Assembly (NCBI RefSeq): GCF_013031245.1
Contig: NZ_WPZL01000025.1
Span: 1 to 56,681, forward strand
From: Ruegeria lacuscaerulensis
GTDB taxonomy: Bacteria > Pseudomonadota > Alphaproteobacteria > Rhodobacterales > Rhodobacteraceae
Direction of reading: 5' to 3'
Length of the DNA: 56,681 nt
Shown: piece by piece, positions 8,031-17,000 of the stretch
Layout of the letters: each line of letters opens with the position of its first letter
Numbering within the stretch: the first letter of the stretch is position 1
Program-made: the position numbers and the translations under genes
Notes under the pieces: generated by a model
What the model saw: only the letters and a program-made list of their open reading frames with translations
The model's database searches: none
What the model was told of the DNA's origin: nothing

Positions 8031-9068
8031 TCAAAGTTCGTAGATGAATTTCCCATTTTTCTTGACAGCGTATGCCCAGCTGTCTGGAGCGCCATGCCTC
8101 AGAGCCACATCATTGGTGTAGTCCACCGCGTATTTTTGTGGTTGGGAATAATATATCGGAACATCTGCTTTTCCCGATCGCTCTGAGGCAATCGCAAACA
8201 GGCACATCGCTAACGAAAAAGGCTTGGGACCATAAGGGGCCATAACCGAGGTTTTTTCGCCACCTTCAGTTACAATCTTTATTGCGTCAAATGTTTGAGA
8301 TACGTCTATTGAATCCAAGTGCAGGTAGCTAATTGGGTCTGATCCTTCAATTAGACTATCATCTTTTTGCACCTTCATCTCCACTTCCTGGACAAACTTC
8401 CAGTTCCGATGAATGCCGGGTGGGCCCGGCGGGAAGGGAAAAAGTAGTTGCAGAGACATTGCCTTGTCGTCCCCGAAAAGTTGCATCATGCTATGCGTGT
8501 GAAATCCTACCCCTACAAACGCAAAGTCGTGGTCGTCTCGGTCATCTTCTGACATGAAGGTAGGTAGGACACGAAGAGTTTCGGGGTTCTCAGATAGTGC
8601 CTCCGCGTGCACGTCTCCTTTGGTATAGATAACCTGAAGATTGGTTACATTTGGATTCTGCACCAAAAACCTCACCATTGGGAAGAACCAGCGCTTCGGC
8701 AATGAGGTAATGTCCAAAACTATGTTGCCCGACGCAGCAACGGCTTTGTCACAGATTGCTCGGATAGTATCAATTGATGCCTTTAGAGGTTCACGCAATT
8801 GGTTGATCTGTGCGGCGCAGTTGGCCGAGATTATTCCCAGGTTGTTGTTATAGGCCTGCTCGCGCTTTAGCTGTTCTTCAGCTTGACCTAACAAAGGATC
8901 GTCAATTCGAATGAAAAAAACTTCGTCTTTTTCTGCTGCTGAGGCAGCAACAGACTTAGCACTCCGCTTTTCAAAGCCGTGACAAGCAATGAAACTCCAT
9001 TTTTCCTCATCATACTTTGCGCGCAGCCACGAAGGACGGCCCCAAGGGCGAAATTTGAAGCTCTGCAT
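8031..9068 (-). CDS. Unknown protein with Rossmann/CARF-like features; fourth gene of the methylase-PRTase-ATPase operon
   Basis: The 345-residue soluble protein is not recognised with confidence. An N-terminal alpha/beta region includes KWSFIACHGFEKRSAKSV (about 23-40). It is followed by NIVLDITSLPKRWFFPMV at 115-132, whose beta-strand plus DIT-S-x-x-K loop resembles the nucleotide-sensing loop of CARF and related Rossmann domains. A third strand reads NLQVIYTKGD (143-152). The C-terminal half has FAFVGVGFHTH and VMAPYGPKPFSLAMCLFA segments. The gene starts 6 bp after the ATPase stop, preceded by agaaga, so it is translationally close to the operon. I infer a ligand sensor or effector for the system; no nuclease motif is evident. 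It could also be a plain alpha/beta enzyme. Confidence 0.6.
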   Translation of the reverse strand: MQSFKFRPWGRPSWLRAKYDEEKWSFIACHGFEKRSAKSVAASAAEKDEVFFIRIDDPLLGQAEEQLKREQAYNNNLGIISANCAAQINQLREPLKASIDTIRAICDKAVAASGNIVLDITSLPKRWFFPMVRFLVQNPNVTNLQVIYTKGDVHAEALSENPETLRVLPTFMSEDDRDDHDFAFVGVGFHTHSMMQLFGDDKAMSLQLLFPFPPGPPGIHRNWKFVQEVEMKVQKDDSLIEGSDPISYLHLDSIDVSQTFDAIKIVTEGGEKTSVMAPYGPKPFSLAMCLFAIASERSGKADVPIYYSQPQKYAVDYTNDVALRHGAPDSWAYAVKKNGKFIYEL

Positions 9069-9074
9069 ATTCTT

Positions 9075-11069
9075 CTAAAATAACTCTTCTTGCTGTGCTT
9101 TCGGGCTTTGAGCCAAAGGAACATCATAGCCAGCCTTGTAAATCCAGTCGGCTACTTCGCGAATACGAGCATAGTAGGGCTCTTTGGTACGCACGTATGG
9201 AAGACCCAATGTCGGACAAAAAATAGGGTGAAAATAAAACTTGGTTCGTTGACCCGCTCCTGGGTTTTTAGTTGTGTGCCTCAGCATTAACATGTTGGCG
9301 TAGTCCGCCAGTTGCTCAAGGAAACCTCTAACGGCTGGCAGATTATCAAGTTCTTCATTTAGAATGGAAAACCCATTGGCTCCCGGGTAGCTTAACTTTT
9401 CGTCCGACAAAATTTTGTAGCGGAGAACATCCCCCACATACTTCACGAACCTTGCGCGTTCCGCGCTTCGACCTGATTGTTGAAAAACCATATCGTACCA
9501 AGCATTGCTGGCTCTATGAATCGCGGTCGACTGGACGCCTACGCTTATCTCAGGAAGTGTTGACCGTGAAACTTCTGGCCGGTCGTTTCGCTGCAACCAC
9601 GTACTCCAAATAAACTGGTTGAGGCCGAGGAAAGCCAAGATACTTCCACCTGAGAGTTCCAAAATTTCCTTCGCGCCTCCCCAAATCGATTTTTGCCTAC
9701 TTTGAGAAGCAATCAACACAGCGAGTACGTTGGCTCGCTCCTTCCTCCACCACCGATTTGAATTCCGCATCCATGGTAGAAGCTCATCGCGAACATTTAT
9801 GTTCTCGCGATCTCCTTTTTGGCGTACCCAAAACTCACCAAGTTTCGCACTGTACAAGTCTTTTTTTGCAAGGCGGAGCAAGGCATCTTTAGTTTCTCTA
9901 GACCACTCGGCATCGAGCTTAAGATATTTCTCAGGTTCCCGCAGGCCCATCTCTTGATTAACCTTTTGCATGGGCGTGAGGTTCGGACCGTAAACGCGTT
10001 CGAGCAAATCCTCATCCAGTTCATCCGAAAACGTAAACTGTGCGTAGCGGAGCCGTCGTGCAAAAACATCCTTTGCAAAACTGTCAAAAACATTTTTGGC
10101 ACTAGCGCTGTCATCCTCGTCTTTCTTAAGAATTTGATCGAGGTCGATGTATTTGTAGTCCCTCATGAACTCTAAATTACCACTTGTTCCGTGTATCCGA
10201 CCGTGCCTCTTCCACGAATAACCTCTGGTGCCTATACGATAGGACAACTCAGGATTTCGAGATGCCAAGGCTTTGTTAATCACAGCTCGATAATCGACCG
10301 TTTGCCCTGGTGTATCGCGTGAAGAAATATTCCCAAGTTCTTCATATTGATCGATATCGACAAAAACATTTGTGTCGGCAGCTAGCGCTCCACTCGAATG
10401 AAGAAGTTCGGCTAACGCGATTTGTGGAGCACCAATCGCCGTCGCGGTATCAAAAATTTCGCTAGACAGTTCCATGTCCTTCCCATGGACAAACCGGCGG
10501 TAGAGTTTAGCGCGATGCTGTAATCGAAGCCTTAGTTCGCTGATAGAATTGCACTCACCAAGCCAACCTTCCCAAACCGCCAAGTTGGCAATTTTCGGTG
10601 CGAGAAGATCCATTTGTTCACGGTCGAAATTTAGGCCTATCTCGTCCCTGATGTTTTTTGAGGCGCCAAGATAAACCTCGATGCTCTCCAAGAGGCTGTC
10701 ACATATGAGGTAGTTTAGGAAATCAGCAAAGAGCAGCTCTGTCTTTTGAACATTCTCATCAATGGCATCACGATAGCCAAAGTCGATAACGCTACTGTGA
10801 GCCAAGTTGACGGAACCACACACGAACTTCCGCAAGGACTCCGGTACGGGGAATTCTCTATTGGCTTGCTCGTATTCAATTCTGGTTTGAGGTTTGAGCA
10901 GTTTTAGCAACATGCTCTTTCCGCAACCTTGTATTCCGGTAACAACAATGTTGCCAGGCATAAACAGTGGTTCCGTATGCGTAACAAGCATCGGGCTGAA
11001 AATAGTGACAAACTCATTTGAGCTTATCCGGTCACCCACATAGAGTTCGAAGAAGGGATTTGCTTTCAT
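9075..11069 (-). CDS. ORC/Cdc6-like AAA+ ATPase of a DNA-methylase-linked system
   Basis: The 664-residue protein has a P-loop NTPase domain. Walker A is GIQGCGKS at 45-52, after a short N-terminal strand region, and Walker B is FVDIDQYEEL at 236-245. The arrangement, with a long insert between them, resembles proteins annotated as ORC-CDC6 family AAA ATPases that sit beside phosphoribosyltransferase-like genes. The C-terminal 400 residues are helical, rich in Trp and charged residues, and end KAQQEELF; a DNA-binding or oligomerisation role there is inferred. Its ATG overlaps the stop of the PRTase gene (TAATG), showing translational coupling. It probably powers assembly or DNA recognition by the system. 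Confidence 0.75.
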   Translation of the reverse strand: MKANPFFELYVGDRISSNEFVTIFSPMLVTHTEPLFMPGNIVVTGIQGCGKSMLLKLLKPQTRIEYEQANREFPVPESLRKFVCGSVNLAHSSVIDFGYRDAIDENVQKTELLFADFLNYLICDSLLESIEVYLGASKNIRDEIGLNFDREQMDLLAPKIANLAVWEGWLGECNSISELRLRLQHRAKLYRRFVHGKDMELSSEIFDTATAIGAPQIALAELLHSSGALAADTNVFVDIDQYEELGNISSRDTPGQTVDYRAVINKALASRNPELSYRIGTRGYSWKRHGRIHGTSGNLEFMRDYKYIDLDQILKKDEDDSASAKNVFDSFAKDVFARRLRYAQFTFSDELDEDLLERVYGPNLTPMQKVNQEMGLREPEKYLKLDAEWSRETKDALLRLAKKDLYSAKLGEFWVRQKGDRENINVRDELLPWMRNSNRWWRKERANVLAVLIASQSRQKSIWGGAKEILELSGGSILAFLGLNQFIWSTWLQRNDRPEVSRSTLPEISVGVQSTAIHRASNAWYDMVFQQSGRSAERARFVKYVGDVLRYKILSDEKLSYPGANGFSILNEELDNLPAVRGFLEQLADYANMLMLRHTTKNPGAGQRTKFYFHPIFCPTLGLPYVRTKEPYYARIREVADWIYKAGYDVPLAQSPKAQQEELF

Positions 11070-12019
11070 TACTGTCTATTCACCCTCGGGAAGAGCGGTG
11101 TCCAAGTGTCCGATTCGAAGTGGAAAATCGGCAGCGAATTGTTAGGGCAGTTTGAATACATGATCACTTTGGCTCCGGTTTGCTTGAAGCCAAACATGTA
11201 TTTCTCTGATGATACTCCCACTTTGTCCTTAAGCCCACAAAGAAACTTCTCTGCATCAGTTGCCTGATCTGTCTTAGTGTTCTCATATGAATGAAATGCT
11301 GAAGATGGCAGCAATAGCGCTGGATCATATGTGACGTTGTCCAGCTCGCCAACTGTCTCGTTCAAAACCTCGTCACCCTTGGGGCAAACGACAAGAGGGC
11401 ATAGTAAAATTCGTGTTTCCGGTAGAGCATCGGCTGCAAATTTCACAACACCTTTCGCCTGAGTTCCGGAGCCGACGAAATCTTCTAGCAATACAAGATC
11501 CTGTATTTCTTTTTTTTCTACGTAAGCTCTAATTTTAGCGACATTCCCGAACTGCCTCAGAGATCGCCAGTCTGGGCGTTTGTCCAAGCTTTTAAGGCCA
11601 TTAACCTTCAAAAACGAATTGATACGCAAGCTATCGGAGATAGGGCAAATCCAAGCTTTGTTGATTCTGTCTACGATGCTTTTCTCAAGATCACTTGAGA
11701 AAACATCTACTTCTTCAACTTCCAACATCCATCGAAAAAGGTTGCCGTGAAAAACTGTGCGATAGAGCGCCTCAAATTCACGGCGACCGACAAAGAAAAC
11801 CTTCAAAAGCAGAGAAAGTAGGTGTTGTCGATCCTCTTCAGTATCAACATTGTTCAACCAATCGAGAAGCCTTTGGCGAAAAGGATGGAACTGTGAAGGC
11901 TCATAATCGTTGAAGACTTTCTTACTGAGAAAATCAATCATTGATACGGACTCAGGCGGCAAAGGGCTTCCTTCGGAGGGAAAGTCCCAAGACGGTGGGA
12001 TTTGAGTGAGTTTGGTCAT
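11069..12019 (-). CDS. Phosphoribosyltransferase-like protein (PRTase-CE type)
   Basis: The 316-residue protein has an N-terminal helical region (1-165). It is followed by a PRTase-type core with the strand-loop motif LVLLEDFVGSGTQ at 175-187, closely matching the PRPP-binding signature (hydrophobic strand, acidic pair, small-residue loop). A further strand, ILLCPLVVCP, lies near 204-213. The C-terminus reads TPLFPRVNRQ. It is coupled by a 4-bp ATGA overlap to the methyltransferase gene and by TAATG to the ATPase gene. PRTase folds joined to conflict systems have been described; whether this one transfers a phosphoribosyl group, makes a nucleotide signal, or only binds one is unknown. The motif is seen; the role is inference. 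Confidence 0.75.
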   Translation of the reverse strand: MTKLTQIPPSWDFPSEGSPLPPESVSMIDFLSKKVFNDYEPSQFHPFRQRLLDWLNNVDTEEDRQHLLSLLLKVFFVGRREFEALYRTVFHGNLFRWMLEVEEVDVFSSDLEKSIVDRINKAWICPISDSLRINSFLKVNGLKSLDKRPDWRSLRQFGNVAKIRAYVEKKEIQDLVLLEDFVGSGTQAKGVVKFAADALPETRILLCPLVVCPKGDEVLNETVGELDNVTYDPALLLPSSAFHSYENTKTDQATDAEKFLCGLKDKVGVSSEKYMFGFKQTGAKVIMYSNCPNNSLPIFHFESDTWTPLFPRVNRQ

Positions 12020-13212
12020 GTCAACAGTTCTCGACAGGCCTGCGCGATTTGGATGGACATTGGTGGTGGGACTGCATTGCCGATCAACCTGAAAGCATCT
12101 TTCTCTCGTTCAGGGAATACGAAGTCGTCAGGAAACCCTTGAAGTCTAGCAGCTTCTCTAACGGTCAGACCTCTGTTTTCCGAAGGGTGCAAAAAAAGCT
12201 GGATATCGCCAAAACGAGTATCGACGGTGGGTGAAACATCGTCTGGTTCCAACCTTCGATATTTTCCGTTGAAGGTATCTCTTAGGTCATAGAGGTCTCC
12301 TGATCTTCGTATGAAACCTCGTTCTTCCAATTGAACTAACTGACTACTTTTGATCTCTGGGAGTTCCTTGCCAATCTCAACAAGCGAAACTGGGTCCGCA
12401 TCGCCGAAACTCCGCTTCCGGTTTCTTCTACGAAGAGCCCGAACTGTAGTCAGAATTTTCTTTTCATATTTTGACGTATTACCAAACCATTCGGGGATGT
12501 CCCAAGTCGCGACACTTGCGTCTCCTCCTCGGACGTTGCACAGCTTTTGCCCAATACCGATCCGCTTTGCTATGACAGCATGTTTACTACCCTTTGTCGG
12601 ATACTTTGGGTTGTGCGCTTGAAGTGCGGTGGACATACCTCGAAAGGCTTTTTCGACCGTAGGACGGTAAGATCGGTGGGGCGTTGGGCATCGAAATGAC
12701 GCACTGCCAAGACGAGCTAGGATCACCGTACGTTTTCTTCGTTGAGCCACTCCGAAATCTGCGGCGGAATATACTTGAACTGAACATGAATATCCGCCTT
12801 CAGTAAGTATCTGTATCGCTAGCTGTAGATATTCTTGGTTCCGCCTGTTGGTTAAAGCCGCCACATTTTCAATGACCGCCAGTTTTGTTTTGCTTTCGAC
12901 CACAATTTCGCAAGTTGCTAACAGAAGAGAGTTCCTTGGGTCGTTTTCTTTATAACCGCCACCCGTAGAAAAGCCTTGGCAGGGTGGCCCTGCTACAATT
13001 ACGTCTGAGGGGGTTTCCAACACAAAGGGATGGCCGATAACTTGCCGTTTGGCGGCAATAGAATGGTTCATATTATAGCACGAAACAGCTTGGGCATCAT
13101 TGTCGAATGCGGCTTGGATGTTGAAGCCCGCGCGAGCGAACCCGTAGTCCAATCCGCCACAACCGGAGAATAGGCTGACCACCCGTAAAGCGCTATGATC
13201 CAAGTCGAACAC
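12016..13212 (-). CDS. C5-cytosine DNA methyltransferase
   Basis: The 398-residue protein shows the ordered motifs of m5C methyltransferases: motif I FSGCGGLDYGF (15-25, SAM binding), motif IV GPPCQG with catalytic Cys78, motif VI ENV (115-117), motif VIII QRRKR (157-161), and near the C-terminus REAARLQGFPDDF and IGNAVPPPM (motifs IX-X). The target recognition region, about 165-345, is variable as expected; the specificity cannot be read. The frame starts at a GTG (13212) with a weak ribosome site and no internal ATG alternative nearby. It is the promoter-proximal gene of the four-gene operon. No restriction endonuclease gene is adjacent, so it may mark self DNA for the PRTase/ATPase system or act as its sensor partner. 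Confidence 0.93.
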   Translation of the reverse strand: MFDLDHSALRVVSLFSGCGGLDYGFARAGFNIQAAFDNDAQAVSCYNMNHSIAAKRQVIGHPFVLETPSDVIVAGPPCQGFSTGGGYKENDPRNSLLLATCEIVVESKTKLAVIENVAALTNRRNQEYLQLAIQILTEGGYSCSVQVYSAADFGVAQRRKRTVILARLGSASFRCPTPHRSYRPTVEKAFRGMSTALQAHNPKYPTKGSKHAVIAKRIGIGQKLCNVRGGDASVATWDIPEWFGNTSKYEKKILTTVRALRRRNRKRSFGDADPVSLVEIGKELPEIKSSQLVQLEERGFIRRSGDLYDLRDTFNGKYRRLEPDDVSPTVDTRFGDIQLFLHPSENRGLTVREAARLQGFPDDFVFPEREKDAFRLIGNAVPPPMSIQIAQACRELLT

Positions 13213-14019
13213 TGATTTCTACTTAGCTTTGCCACGGAGACACAGCGTAGTTCGCTCTAAGTGGCTGATTGGCCAGGCTGTCGACGTCATTTCGCCGTTT
13301 CTATCCGCAATTGATAAGTGGCGATGTTGAAAATGGTTCATTTGCGCCTGTTTTTGGCAGTATGTTCTCGATTCATGCCTTATCTTTCACAATCGTGACT
13401 TGTTGAGCAACAGGTGATTATCGGCAAGGCAGATGATGAGCTTAACCTGGTCAGAGCGGCGATAACTAAGACTGTTGCGCATAGTTCCTTGACGCACCCC
13501 TTCCGAATTTACGAAGAGAGGAGCTGACATCTCTATCAAATGTGAAGCAGCATCATGTTGCGGTGACTTGGTATTGGCGACCCGACTGCATCAGGTTTTC
13601 TTTGTGTACCCTCGTGACAGAGCATGATCTCATTTCACTTTCGGGAAGTTTCCTCGGTGTCCAGGGCGGACAGCCCCGGCACGTACTTTAAATGTGATGC
13701 TCCTTGCGCAGTCCCAGCCGGTAGAAGGCAAAAATGCTCTGGAGGTACAATTGGCTTGGAGGAGTAGGTTAACACGGGATAGGGACGTCACAGTATGAAC
13801 GTTCTTGCCGCAGTTGGCATGCTATGGGTCGGTGTAGGTTGTGCGGACCAATCTGATACGCAGCTTGAGCAAAGGGAGAGATTGCCTCGCGGCCTAGATT
13901 ATATGCTTGCTTGGACGTCGATGAAGGACGTACTTATATTGGTTGGTTCCGAAAGGCTTAGGTGCGTTTGTTCAAAATCACGTGTGAATGCTAGCATTCG
14001 CGTGAAGGAGGGCGATTCT
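13213..14019. other. Divergent intergenic region between the methylase operon and the WD40-NTPase gene
   Basis: About 800 bp with no separate gene. The frame of the WD40-NTPase gene is open from 13795, but the 75 extra residues look non-coding and the real start is at 14020. The region must hold divergent promoters for two probable defence units. No clear -35/-10 pair was found. Confidence 0.5.
13978..14007 (+). promoter_or_regulatory. Hairpin in the leader of the WD40-NTPase gene
   Basis: The perfect 14-bp palindrome GAATGCTAGCATTC (13986-13999) is flanked by further near-complementary bases (tcacg and cgtga). It ends just before the ribosome binding site aaggaggg (14004-14011). It could be an operator or a leader hairpin that affects initiation. 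This is structure seen, function inferred. Confidence 0.4.
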
Positions 14020-17000
14020 ATGCGAATGCCAGCTTGGCTTAGCACACTTTTTTTGTTGGCATTCTTTTCCTTCTGTTCTTCATATGCTGTTTCAGCAAAT
14101 GACTTGCGGATCGTTCCGCAACTAAACGCGACGCGCCTTGCTCCCAGGACGGTCCAATTCAATCCAGGGAAACCCGACATATTGTTCGTACTCAACAAAT
14201 TCGGCCGGATTGACATTCTTGATGTTTCGCAACTCGATCGCCCAATGAAGCATGCCGAGATCCTCACTGGCGCGCTCTCGGCTGCATTTTCTCCGGACGG
14301 TAGCCTCATTGCCTCAGGCGGGCCTGACGGAACGGTTCGGCTCTGGGAATTGAACGGCGCCCTGGTTGGCGCGCCGTTCAAGGGGCACGGGGACTGGGTC
14401 CGGAGCGTCGCATTTTCTCCGGATGGCACGCGCATAGTCTCCGCCGGCGATGATGGCACAATACGGCTCTGGGAACTCGACGGCACCTTGGTGGGAGCAC
14501 CTTTCGAAGGGCACGTTGGGTCAGTCCTGAGCGTTGCTTTCTCTCCGGATGGCACGCGCATAGTCTCCGGCGGGGTTGATGGCACGATACGGCTCTGGGA
14601 ACTGGACGGCACCCTGGTGGGAGCACCTTTCGAAGGGCACGTTGGGTCAGTCCTGAGCGTTGCATTCTCTCCAGACGGCATGCGCATCGTTTCTGGCGGG
14701 GCTGCTGGCACGATGCGTCAGTGGGCTCTTGACGGCACTCCATTCGAGATGCCTTCCCATGCCTACCGGTACGCGGTCCTGAGCGTTGCCTACTCGCCCG
14801 ATGGCACGCAGATCGTTACTGGCGGGGGAAGTTCCTACGTCACCACATCCAATGGTGCTGATGGTTCGGTGCGACTTTGGGGGCTCGACGGAAAGGCAGT
14901 CGGTCCGCCCTTCGAGAGTCAAGGTCGCTCGGTCTCGAGCGTCGCATTTTCTCCGGATGGCACGCGCATAGTCTCCGCCGGCGACGATGGCACCGTTCGG
15001 CTCTGGCAACTCGACGGCACTCCGGCGGGCATACCACTCGAGGGGCAAGGGAACTGGGTCCTAAGTGCTGCCTTCTCTCCGGATGGCCGACGTGTAGCAT
15101 CCGGAGGGGAAGGCGGCATCGTACGGTTTTGGGAACTCGACGGAACCCCGCTCGGGTCTTCCCGCGAGCGACACGGGGATTACGTAACAAGTCTTGCATT
15201 TTCTCCAGATGGCATGCGCATCGTCTCCGGCGCGGATGACGGCACGCTACGGCTCTGGGAATTGAACGGTACTCCGGTTGGACAACCCTTCGGGGGGCAC
15301 GATTGGTGGGTTGCAAGCGTTGCTTTCTCTCCGGATGGCACCCGAATTGTTTCTGGTGGGAATGACGGAAAAGTGCGGCTCTGGGCGCTTGACGGATCTC
15401 CAGTGGGCAAGCCGTTCGATGGACACGGGGGGAATGCAGTCTGGAGCGTTTCCTTTTCGCCGGATGGTACACGCATCGTTTCAGGTGGAATTGACGGTAC
15501 GTTACGGCTCTGGGAAATTGACGGAACGCCGCTCGGTAAGCCAATCGAGGCGCACGTTGGCCCGGTTTATAGCCTTGCCTTCTCTCCAGATGGAACCCGC
15601 TTCGTCTCCGCCGGTGATGACGGCTTGGTAAGGCTTTGGGCGCTTGATGGCAAACCGGTCGGCCTACCTTTCAAGGGGCATGGGAGTCCGGTCCGGAGTG
15701 CCGCCTTCTCTCTGGACGGCACTCGCATTGTCTCCGGCGAGGGCGACGGCAACCGCGGCTACACTTATCGTGGCGAGACTAAGGTACAGGTTTGGGAACT
15801 GGACGGCACCCCGGTCCACGCACCCGTCGAGGGGTGCAACAGCAGTCTTGTTGGGTACTTGGCGACCGATAGGTTGGCCGCTTGGTGCATCGATCGACTC
15901 GCCGTTTTCGACGCACGTCTCGATCTATTGGGGAGCGTATTTTTTCGCGATGGAGCTGCAGTCGCTGTTCTCAATGGTGAAGGCGCACACTTTTCTGGAG
16001 ACGATGCGCGATCGTTTCTCAAGACATTCTCAGATTCCGATGGGAAAACCGCCTCTTTGGATGAGACCCCGCCAGTGACTCAAGAGCGTGTACGGCAGGT
16101 ACTGCTGAATGATTGGCATCCACTTGGGCGCGCGTTCATTTCTCTCGAGTTTGCGGCCAAACAAGCGCAAGCAGTTTATCAACGTCAGCACGCCGTTATC
16201 AGACTCTCATTCTGGCCAGTTCTTGTTTGGTCTATCGTTGTCTTTGCCGCATTCCTCTCTTGGCTAGTGGTGCCCGCTTGGCTCTGCAGCCGGTTTCTTC
16301 CCAAGGCCGTGGAACCGGATCCACCACCATGGAAATGGCTTGTTGACGTAGTGACCACCTTCGGATGGGCTAGCCGAACCGGACGGCCAGTTAAGGCGTG
16401 GCTACGCAAGCATCGCCACTCGCTGGAGCGGGCATGTTTTTTGGAACGCCGACCTGTGGTTGAGAGAGAACGCTATGCCGAAGTGACCATGGACGGCGCA
16501 CTAGAACTGCTGACGGCCAATCGGCTACGTGGGGCTCGGCTGATCGCTTGGGTTCATGGTGTCGGGGGGAGCGGAAAGAGCTCTTATGCTTTCGCGTACG
16601 CGCGGCGTCACCTCGTGGGGAGAAAGGACCAACCGATGCCGGTTCTCGTGGATGAGGACTGGGAAGGATCGCTCACTTCCCATGTGGCCGGTTTGCTCCG
16701 GCTTACCGACTGGGACAGAGGGCCGACTGAAACCATCGTCAAGCGTCTCGGGTCCGCGGGTCTGCTCTGCCCGATCGTTGATTCACTGAGTGAGAGAAGC
16801 TCCGCCAATGCGGCAAACTACGTGGAGCACGCGATCAAGAATAGCCATTTCCGACATCTCATCGTTACATCACGTGAAAACCCGCACGGCTCGACCGTTT
16901 GGCAAAGCGCGACGATCGTGGCGACGCAACCATTGTCTCGCAATGAAGTTCCAGCTTTCGTCAAGCAATACGTGGAGGACGTGGCGCTCCGCAGGGAAGT

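Noticed and set aside
13213..14019. Search for a Vsr-like or restriction endonuclease gene beside the C5 methyltransferase
   Set aside because: No open frame with such motifs exists in this interval or after the operon; the methylase appears without a nuclease partner here.
13795..14019. Upstream start for the WD40-NTPase protein adding 75 residues
   Set aside because: The extension has poor protein character, while 14020 has a strong ribosome site and starts a signal peptide.
13899..15752. Many long open frames antisense to the WD40 repeats
   Set aside because: They are by-products of the repetitive 126-bp coding units; no ribosome sites and no family resemblance.
14278..15830. Regularly spaced repeats that could be mistaken for a CRISPR array
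   Set aside because: The period is 42 codons, the units are coding WD40 blades with degenerate similarity, and there are no unique spacers between constant repeats.
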